From positions 1-18,885 of the forward strand of contig MHIZ01000022.1 of NCBI GenBank assembly GCA_001817765.1: a stretch of DNA of 18,885 bases. Reading direction: 5' to 3'. The notes under the pieces were generated by a model. The model was given only the letters and a program-made list of their open reading frames with translations. It was not told the origin of the DNA and did no database searches. Made by a program: the position numbers and the translations under genes. The DNA comes from Candidatus Colwellbacteria bacterium RIFCSPLOWO2_02_FULL_44_20b. Its GTDB lineage: Bacteria > Patescibacteriota > Minisyncoccia > UBA6257 > Colwellbacteraceae. Positions 1-5,399 of this stretch are shown one piece after another. Position 1 is the stretch's first letter. Each line of letters begins with the position of its first letter.

Positions 1-1
1 G

Positions 2-532
2 TCAGATGTTTTAAGCGGTCTTCAGTTCGAACTTATTGTACCGGAGGTTGATTTTCTTATACGAACCGCGTACGCGCTCCAACAGAAGTGGGAGTCGTAC
101 GGCGCCATTGTTAATGTTGTCGCTCTACCTCAGAACCAGATCCAAACTGATGTTATCAAAACGCGAAATTACGGCGCGCTTCTTTTTGGAAATATCCTTG
201 GTAAGAATTACGATCTTTTTTCTTTTTGGCACTCTTCGGAACGTTTTTATCCGGGTCTTAACCTGGCTCTTTATAACAATAAAAGCGTTGATGGCCTCAT
301 TGAAACCGTTCGGAAAGACTTTGATCCAGCATCCCGACTTATTGAACTTGAAGAACTTGATAGTTTAATACGCCATGATACGCCCGCGCTATTTCTTTTT
401 TCTCCTTATTATTTATACGTTGCAACTCCCACGTTGCGCGGTTTTGAAGCTCAGCAGCTTACAACGCCGCCTATGGATCGATTTTTGGGAATTTCTAATT
501 GGTACCTTAAGACCGCATATATATTCCAATAG
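2..532 (+). CDS. ABC transporter substrate-binding protein, family 5 (C-terminal part)
   Basis: This is the last 176 codons of a gene that begins before the window; reading is open from base 2 to the TAG at 530-532. The sequence resembles the C-terminal lobe of extracellular solute-binding proteins family 5 (OppA/DppA type), which capture peptides or similar solutes outside the membrane and deliver them to an ABC permease. Features supporting this are the stretch LIETVRKDFDPASRL, then LEELDSLIRHDTPALFLF (helix followed by 'D.PA.FLF', the usual 'edaP.ifL..p' region), then YYLYVATPTLRGF near the end. The family call is from recognisable pattern only; the ligand cannot be told. No permease or ATPase of the system lies in the window, so those genes, if linked, are upstream. 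No hairpin terminator is visible after the stop. Confidence 0.75.
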   Translation, partial: SDVLSGLQFELIVPEVDFLIRTAYALQQKWESYGAIVNVVALPQNQIQTDVIKTRNYGALLFGNILGKNYDLFSFWHSSERFYPGLNLALYNNKSVDGLIETVRKDFDPASRLIELEELDSLIRHDTPALFLFSPYYLYVATPTLRGFEAQQLTTPPMDRFLGISNWYLKTAYIFQ

Positions 533-544
533 ATTTTGACTCAG

Positions 545-573
545 TTGACAGCTCTCCTCTTCTGTCGTATACT
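545..573 (+). promoter_or_regulatory. Strong sigma70-type promoter upstream of tRNA-Leu
   Basis: A perfect -35 box TTGACA (545-550) is followed after exactly 17 bases by TATACT (568-573), one mismatch from the consensus -10. Transcription would start near 580, about 140 bases before the tRNA-Leu gene at 719. It most likely drives the tRNA and possibly RNase J. The long leader could also hold a small RNA, but I see no convincing structure in it. Confidence 0.7.
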
Positions 574-718
574 CTATCTTAAGTAGAAAGTTGCTTATAC
601 GATATGGGACACAGGAATATTCGCTCTTGACTGTTGCATTTTGCGCTTACGCGTTTCATTTTTTCACGTTCGCAGAATTGATTACGCGCCTGTAATTTTT
701 TCTTGCTTTTTGCCTCTT

Positions 719-802
719 GGGCAAGTGGCGGAACTGGTATACGCTTACGCTTCAGGAGCGTATGGGAGCAATCCCATGAGGGTTCAAGTCCCTCCTTGCC
801 CA
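719..802 (+). tRNA. tRNA-Leu (anticodon CAG)
   Basis: Full class II cloverleaf of 84 bases. Acceptor stem GGGCAAG (719-725) pairs with CTTGCCC (795-801), discriminator A802. The D arm has stem GCG/CGC. The anticodon stem TACGC/GCGTA encloses loop TTCAGGA, giving anticodon CAG for CUG codons. The long variable arm TGGGA-GCAA-TCCCA is typical of leucine tRNA. The T arm is GAGGG-TTCAAGT-CCCTC. CCA is not encoded, since the next bases are CTC, so a CCA-adding enzyme must complete it. RNase J starts 74 bases downstream with no terminator between them. Confidence 0.96.
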
Positions 803-876
803 CTCGATTTCACTCGTTACAAGCTACTTTTTCTGAATTTTACTATTACAATTAATTACATTTATTAACTTACTTT

Positions 877-2574
877 ATGATTAAGAAAGCAGAACCTTCG
901 CGCCAATCGGAAGACGTTGTGCGTTTTGTCGCGCTTGGCGGACTCGAAGAGATCGGGCGAAATATGATGTTCTTTGAGTATAAGAACGAAATTCTCATTA
1001 TTGATGTTGGTTTACAGTTTCCTGAAGAGGAAACCCCCGGCATCGACTATATTATTCCGAACATTCAATACCTTCGGGAGCGAGTAAAAAATATCCGCGG
1101 TATTATCATCACCCATGGTCACTACGACCACATTGGCGCTTTGCCGTATCTTTTAGACAAGCTCGGCAACCCGCCGATTTATGCAACGCAGTTGACGCGC
1201 GAAATTGTTATGAAGCGGCAGGAAGATTTTCCAAATTCGCCGAAACCGAATTTCGTTGTCATCAAACCGGGAGACACCCATACCTTTGGCAAGTTTTTTA
1301 AGGCGACATTTTTCCCTGTTGTTCACAATATTCCTGATGGTATCGGCACAATTCTTGAAACACCTGTTGGAAAAATTCTCCATCCGGGTGAATTCAAGTT
1401 TGATTATGATCATGAGGGTAAGCCAAAGGGCTTGGACGTTTGGGAGAAGGTTGGTAAAGAAAAGATTCATACACTTCTTCTTGATAGCACCGGAAGCGAG
1501 GTGCCTGGTTATTCCCTTTCGGAACGTATTGTTGAAGCTGAACTTGAAAAGCTTTTCAAAGCCGCCGAAGGACGGATTATTGTCGGTACCTTTGCTTCGC
1601 TTCTCGATCGACTTGGTGAGGTTGTGAAAATCGCCGAGAAATTGAAGCGAAAAGTCGCTATTAGCGGCTATTCGATGAAGACGAATATTCAGATTGCCCA
1701 GCATCTTGGTTATTTGAAACTTCAAAAGGGAACGATCATTCCTCTTGAAGAAATCAACAAACATAAGGACGATAAGGTTCTTATCCTTTCTACGGGAGCG
1801 CAAGGCGAACCGAACGCAAGCTTGATGCGTATCGCAAATGGCGAGCATAAACATATCAAGATTAAACAGAACGATACGATTATTCTTTCGTCCTCAATTG
1901 TGCCGGGAAACGAGCGAAGCGTTCAGAACCTTAAAGACAATCTCGCCCGACAGGGAGCCCTTGTGTATCACTATAAGATGCTCGACATTCATTCGAGCGG
2001 ACATGCGCCCCAGGAAGAGCTGAAGACTGTTATGCGACTTGTAAAACCGCAGTATTTTATTCCGATTCATGGTTATTATTTTATGCGATGGCGGAATGCG
2101 AAGCTTGCCCAAGAGGCGGCAGGACTTAAACCTGAAAATACAATTCTTGCCGATAATGGATGCGTTGTTGAAATCAGGAAAGATTCTGTTCAACTCACAA
2201 AAGAAGAGGTGCCCTCGTATTACGTTATGGTTGACGGACTTGGCGTTGGAGACGTCGGTGAAGTCGTACTTCGTGATCGACGCGTCCTCGCGGAAGAAGG
2301 TATGGTTGTTGTTATCGTAACCCTTGATCGGCGTGACGGGCGACTTCTTAAGAATCCTGATATTATTTCACGCGGTTTCATTTATCTTAAAGAAAACCAG
2401 GATGTGCTTGATGAGATCCGCAAGCGCATTCGCGGAATTATTGGGAGAATCCCCCGCCATCAACAACTTGACGCGGATTATCTTAAATCACTCCTCCGTG
2501 ACCAGATCGGCCAATTCTTGTATAAAAAGACGAATCGCCGACCGATGGTACTACCGGTTGTGATTGAGATTTAA
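877..2574 (+). CDS. rnj: Ribonuclease J
   Basis: 565 residues, the usual length for RNase J, an exo-/endoribonuclease of the metallo-beta-lactamase/beta-CASP family that acts in the cytoplasm on mRNA decay and RNA maturation. The N-terminal lactamase domain begins with VALGGLEEIGRNM (residues 18-30) and carries the zinc motif HGHYDH at 80-85 and the third-motif histidine H150 (VVHNIPDG). The beta-CASP part contains HSSGHAPQEE (372-380) and PIHGYY with H398. The C-terminal domain runs from about residue 450. One oddity: the metal-bridging Asp of the usual 'TGDFKFD' motif is Glu here (HPGEFKFD, E172). The ATG at 877 places the conserved domain at the expected distance and has no Shine-Dalgarno sequence. 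The gene follows tRNA-Leu and is followed by structured DNA and a terminator at 2741. Confidence 0.95.
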   Translation: MIKKAEPSRQSEDVVRFVALGGLEEIGRNMMFFEYKNEILIIDVGLQFPEEETPGIDYIIPNIQYLRERVKNIRGIIITHGHYDHIGALPYLLDKLGNPPIYATQLTREIVMKRQEDFPNSPKPNFVVIKPGDTHTFGKFFKATFFPVVHNIPDGIGTILETPVGKILHPGEFKFDYDHEGKPKGLDVWEKVGKEKIHTLLLDSTGSEVPGYSLSERIVEAELEKLFKAAEGRIIVGTFASLLDRLGEVVKIAEKLKRKVAISGYSMKTNIQIAQHLGYLKLQKGTIIPLEEINKHKDDKVLILSTGAQGEPNASLMRIANGEHKHIKIKQNDTIILSSSIVPGNERSVQNLKDNLARQGALVYHYKMLDIHSSGHAPQEELKTVMRLVKPQYFIPIHGYYFMRWRNAKLAQEAAGLKPENTILADNGCVVEIRKDSVQLTKEEVPSYYVMVDGLGVGDVGEVVLRDRRVLAEEGMVVVIVTLDRRDGRLLKNPDIISRGFIYLKENQDVLDEIRKRIRGIIGRIPRHQQLDADYLKSLLRDQIGQFLYKKTNRRPMVLPVVIEI

Positions 2575-2576
2575 TT

Positions 2577-2718
2577 CCCGTACCTGTAGGATTTCGGCTC
2601 CGGCTTTGTCACTCCTCCTCGATGTATCGCTTAAAGCTGATACGCCTTCGTTGTCGTTTCTCGCTTCGCACGAAATTCTACGGGTTCGTGATGAAGGAGA
2701 ACCCTCGGTAGGGCGAAC
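2577..2718 (+). other. Structured intergenic element 1 after RNase J
   Basis: No gene is seen here, but inverted repeats are dense. Bases 2582-2596 pair with 2671-2685 along all 15 positions, two of them G-U. Inside lies a hairpin at 2624-2643 (GTATCGCTT pairing with AAGCTGATAC, one G-U). A third arm pairs GTTCG (2684-2688) with CGAAC (2714-2718) around the small hairpin CCCT-CGGT-AGGG (2702-2713). CCCGTA (2577-2582) can also pair with TACGGG (2679-2684), an alternative to the outer helix. It could be the structured 3' UTR of the RNase J mRNA, a processing site or a repeat element. Confidence 0.5.
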
Positions 2719-2740
2719 TGTTTTTCGTTTTTTTTCGAAG

Positions 2741-2761
2741 CCCCTCATTTGAGGGGTTTTT
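2741..2761 (+). terminator. Rho-independent terminator downstream of RNase J
   Basis: Perfect 6-bp stem CCCCTC (2741-2746) and GAGGGG (2751-2756) with an ATTT loop, followed by five T (2757-2761). It ends the transcript running through RNase J and structured element 1, and isolates the second structured element and trpS. Confidence 0.8.
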
Positions 2762-2777
2762 CGCGCCCTGCTACAAC

Positions 2778-3051
2778 GAACCTATTTCAGAAATACCACC
2801 AAGCCGCGATATGAGCCAATTTTCTACCGGGCCACGGAATGAGGAAAAGGTTGTAGCCTGCGCTACATCGATGACGAATAAGGAAGGGATGGTAAAAATT
2901 GGCTATATTCCGTACGGATTGCGTCTAGTTTCGCCTCCGGCTTCGTTGCTCCTCGAAGCTGTAGTTATAAACTACTACCTTCTCGTCGCGCCTCGCCGAT
3001 AGACAAAAACTAGACAGCAACGCGACTTGGTTGTATTTTTGAAATAGGTTC
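2778..3051 (+). other. Large multi-branched inverted-repeat element before trpS
   Basis: An outer helix joins 2778-2808 to 3021-3051, with 28 of 31 positions complementary. Inside it, helix A joins 2809-2828 to 2891-2908 (18 bp with two single-base bulges) and is topped by the hairpin TGTAGC-CTGC-GCTACA (2852-2867). Next comes a perfect 10-bp palindrome TCCGTACGGA (2909-2918). Helix B joins 2919-2931 to 3007-3020 (13 bp, one bulge) and contains the hairpins GCTTCG/CGAAGC (2940-2960) and GTAGTT-ATA-AACTAC (2961-2975). The element ends two bases before the trpS start codon. I see no protein-coding signal; an open frame at 2811-3002 is low-complexity shadow. Candidates are a trpS leader RNA, a stable non-coding RNA or a miniature inverted-repeat element. 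Confidence 0.65.
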
Positions 3052-3053
3052 AC

Positions 3054-4037
3054 ATGAAAAAGCCAATTGTTGTAAGCGGCATTAAGCCGACTGGAATCCT
3101 TCATATCGGGAATTACCTTGGGATGTTAAAGAACGCTGTCGCGCTCCAGGAATCAAACAAGTATGAGTGTTTTTATTTTGTGGCGGATTATCACGCGCTT
3201 ACCCAGCGGTATGATCCGAAAGAAAAAGCGAAAGAGATTTTTGATATCGCGGTTGATATCTTAGCAGCAGGAATAGATCCGAAGAAATCTACGATCTTTC
3301 TTCAGTCGCATATTCCAGAACATGCCAATCTCGCGTGGATTTTTAACACGATTACCTCGATGGGCATGCTTGAACGAATGGTTGAATATAAAGAAAAGCT
3401 CTCTGAGGGGCACGTGCCGAACGTGGGACTTTTTGATTATCCGGTTTTAATGGCCGCGGATATTTTAATTTACAAAGGAGAATATGTGCCGATTGGTGAT
3501 GATCAACGACAACACCTTGAGCTGGCGCGTGATATTGTGCGAACGTTTAACGGCAGATTCGGAAAAACATTCAAAGAACCACAAGGGATTTACACAAAAG
3601 CGGTTCGGATTATGAGTTTGGATAAACCGGAGAAGAAGATGTCGAAGTCGTTGCCGAACGGATGCCTGTATCTTACCGATTCCCCAGAAGTAATTCGAAA
3701 GAAAGTGAAAGCGGCGGTTACTGACTCTTTTTCAGAGGTTGGTTACGACCCTGAGAAACGTCCGGCGATTGCGAATTTACTTACGATTTATTCAAGTTTT
3801 TCAGGAGAGCTGATTGAGAAAATCGTTAGCCGTTACAAAGGAAAAAGATATGTTGAGTTTAAGAGTGATTTAGCGGAAGTAGTTGTTTCGGCGCTTGAAC
3901 CATTTCAGAAGAAACAAAAAGAATTTATGAAGAATAAGAAGTATGTTATGAGCGTCTTAGAAGAAGGAGAAAAGAAAGCTCGTCCGATCGCGGAAAGGGT
4001 GCTTGCGGAGGCGAAGAAGAGGGTGGGGTTGATTTGA
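3054..4037 (+). CDS. trpS: Tryptophanyl-tRNA synthetase
   Basis: 327 residues, normal for bacterial TrpRS, a class I synthetase that activates tryptophan with ATP and charges tRNA-Trp in the cytoplasm. The class I signature is KPTGILHIGNYLG (residues 11-23, HIGN at 17-20), and the second ATP motif is KKMSKS (194-199). The tryptophan-site stretch VPIGDDQRQHLELARDI (145-161) is canonical, as is the helix FDYPVLMAADIL upstream of it. The C-terminal helical domain ends in basic residues, as usual. The ATG at 3054 fits the family's N-terminus, with KPTG about ten residues in. No Shine-Dalgarno sequence is seen; the start lies two bases after the 3' arm of the structured element at 2778-3051, which could affect its expression. 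It ends at its own terminator. Confidence 0.97.
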   Translation: MKKPIVVSGIKPTGILHIGNYLGMLKNAVALQESNKYECFYFVADYHALTQRYDPKEKAKEIFDIAVDILAAGIDPKKSTIFLQSHIPEHANLAWIFNTITSMGMLERMVEYKEKLSEGHVPNVGLFDYPVLMAADILIYKGEYVPIGDDQRQHLELARDIVRTFNGRFGKTFKEPQGIYTKAVRIMSLDKPEKKMSKSLPNGCLYLTDSPEVIRKKVKAAVTDSFSEVGYDPEKRPAIANLLTIYSSFSGELIEKIVSRYKGKRYVEFKSDLAEVVVSALEPFQKKQKEFMKNKKYVMSVLEEGEKKARPIAERVLAEAKKRVGLI

Positions 4038-4070
4038 CCTTTTTCTTACTTCCTGATATTACTTGAGTCG

Positions 4071-4124
4071 GTCTATGTCGATAGACTATTTAATTTAGAT
4101 AGCCTAGTTTTTGACTAGGTTTTA
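4071..4124 (+). terminator. Hairpin pair and rho-independent terminator after trpS
   Basis: A hairpin GTCTAT-GTCG-ATAGAC (4071-4086) is followed by a second, CCTAGT (4103-4108) pairing with ACTAGG (4114-4119) around TTTTG, then TTTT. The second has the form of an intrinsic terminator for trpS. TTGAGT (4064-4069) and TATTTA (18 bases on) flank the first hairpin and might be a weak promoter for the next gene. Confidence 0.65.
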
Positions 4125-4130
4125 GCTCTT

Positions 4131-4146
4131 TACTATATGTATAGTA
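4131..4146. repeat. Perfect inverted repeat over the start codon of the 404-residue gene
   Basis: TACTATA (4131-4137) and TATAGTA (4140-4146) are exact reverse complements separated by TG. The ATG start codon at 4137-4139 is at the centre. It could be a protein-binding site or an mRNA hairpin that hides the start codon. Confidence 0.4.
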
Positions 4147-5351
4147 CACATCAACTTTCACTTCGAAAGTCCGTAGAAGAAGTTGAGAAAAATAACTTTG
4201 TTATTGATTCTGACTTCGCTGACACCCTTCGTAACCTTGCGTGCCGTGCCGCTCTTAGTTCCTACTGGCAGGGAGCCCTTTGGAATAAGAACGGACACGG
4301 TGTTAAGTACATCGAAGAGATGCGAGAACTTCTCAGAGAGAGTGGGTTGTCTCTTGGAATAATAGGAATAACTGAGGAAAAGGTTAGGGCGTTATTCAAA
4401 GAAGCCTGCAGAGGGGAGGCTCGATTTCAACTTGAATGCAATATCAGACCCTCTGCTCTAAATTACCATGGGCGTATTGGTTCGGGTTCGTATTATGGGT
4501 TTGCTGAAGAAATGGAAAAACGTATTAAGGGTGTGAGAGACGTTCTCAAGAAAGGAGAGTTAACTTTTCAAGACGTCGGTTCAAGTGAGGAAGAGTTTGA
4601 AATGCTTCTCTTAGCATCACAACTCTCTCATGAACCTAAGCCGATTAAGAATCTCAAGACAGCACGTGCCTATGTGTATCTTATACGAATGGTGCTTCGA
4701 AAAGATACGTCTGACGATTTTTTGTACTCAGTAACAAAGAGGCTTCTAAGCGATTTGAATAGAATTTCGGAATATACCAAGACCACAAGAACGAATTTAC
4801 GAGAACTTGGTAGTTCTGAGGAAGAACTTTTTGAGTGGGCCAAAAAACTTTATCTCCTCAAAGCTCGGGAGTTAGATACTAGAATTAAGGATGGGCGTGG
4901 GCTTTTCAGCGAAGAGGAGTTGAAACAATTGGAGATGTTATTGAGTCAAGTTGGGATGACCCTAAAGGATGTTGGGATTATAACTGAAAAAATTGCGGAA
5001 TCCAGAGATTCTTCCGAAAAACACGAAATTCGTTTTCAACTTGAGCATTTTCGCAAGATTCTTAGGTTTGGTCCGGAAGTTTTTTCCTCTTCCGATCCTG
5101 CATGTCAGGCGGTGGAGGTATTCGAAAATAGCCTTCGCGAAAGCTTGAAGAGAGCACGCGAAAAACTGCCTTCCACGGAAACAGCTATATCCACTCAAGA
5201 GTTTGAGAATGCTTCCCAGCGATGGCTCATTAAAGCGATCGTGGGATCCCTTCGAAGAAGTGAGTCGAGCTGGCGAAACTTTCCAAGAGAAAAACTCCCA
5301 GAACTTATTGACGAACTGATTAAAAGATGTGTTGTGAGAGAGGTTGGTTAA
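4137..5351 (+). CDS. Helical four-repeat protein of unknown function
   Basis: 404 residues; I recognise no family. It is soluble and highly charged, with no signal peptide or membrane segment. It contains four diverged repeats, each a helix, then a short block of the form 'LTL.DLG.SEE', then another helix. The blocks are LSLGIIGITEE (71-81), LTFQDVGSSEE (142-152), TNLRELGSSEE (219-229) and MTLKDVGIITEK (274-285). Repeats 1 and 4 share a further RFQLE motif (97-100 and 299-303), suggesting duplication within the gene. The last 100 residues are basic and helical. The ATG at 4137 is the only plausible in-frame start near the N-terminus, lacks a Shine-Dalgarno sequence and sits inside the perfect inverted repeat 4131-4146. 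Terminators on both sides suggest a single-gene unit. A scaffold or nucleic-acid-binding role is possible, but nothing shows it. Confidence 0.85.
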   Translation: MYSTHQLSLRKSVEEVEKNNFVIDSDFADTLRNLACRAALSSYWQGALWNKNGHGVKYIEEMRELLRESGLSLGIIGITEEKVRALFKEACRGEARFQLECNIRPSALNYHGRIGSGSYYGFAEEMEKRIKGVRDVLKKGELTFQDVGSSEEEFEMLLLASQLSHEPKPIKNLKTARAYVYLIRMVLRKDTSDDFLYSVTKRLLSDLNRISEYTKTTRTNLRELGSSEEELFEWAKKLYLLKARELDTRIKDGRGLFSEEELKQLEMLLSQVGMTLKDVGIITEKIAESRDSSEKHEIRFQLEHFRKILRFGPEVFSSSDPACQAVEVFENSLRESLKRAREKLPSTETAISTQEFENASQRWLIKAIVGSLRRSESSWRNFPREKLPELIDELIKRCVVREVG

Positions 5352-5399
5352 CTTTCTTTTGAGAAAGTTCTAACAGGTGGCTTGTGCCACCTGTTTTTA
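5350..5399 (+). terminator. Hairpin plus strong rho-independent terminator
   Basis: A first hairpin AACTTTC/GAAAGTT (5350-5369) follows the stop codon. A second has a perfect 10-bp stem, AACAGGTGGC (5372-5381) and GCCACCTGTT (5386-5395), loop TTGT, followed by TTT. It ends the 404-residue gene. The T-run overlaps the ileS stop codon on the opposite strand, so the genes converge with no spare sequence; on the minus strand the stem has no T-run after it. Confidence 0.88.

Noticed and set aside
36..368. 110-codon frame on the plus strand
   Set aside because: It overlaps the better frame at 2-532, which encodes a recognisable solute-binding protein.
579..803. 74-codon frame on the minus strand
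   Set aside because: It is antisense to tRNA-Leu; the GLEPSWDCSHT-like product is a familiar artefact of translating a leucine tRNA gene backwards.
1153..1854. 233-codon frame antisense to RNase J
   Set aside because: It is fully overlapped by a confident gene and shows no domain; long antisense frames arise here from codon bias.
2778..3051. T-box riboswitch for trpS
   Set aside because: The conserved T-box sequence (TGGNACCGCG-like) and an antiterminator with T-run are absent.
2778..3051. RNase P RNA or 6S RNA
   Set aside because: GAGGAAA occurs at 2841, but the other conserved RNase P blocks such as ACAGAA are missing, and the overall fold does not match 6S RNA.
4111..4139. Promoter TTGACT-17-TATATG for the 404-residue gene
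   Set aside because: The -10 would include the start codon itself and no later in-frame start exists, so it cannot serve this gene; the TTGACT is also part of the terminator stem.
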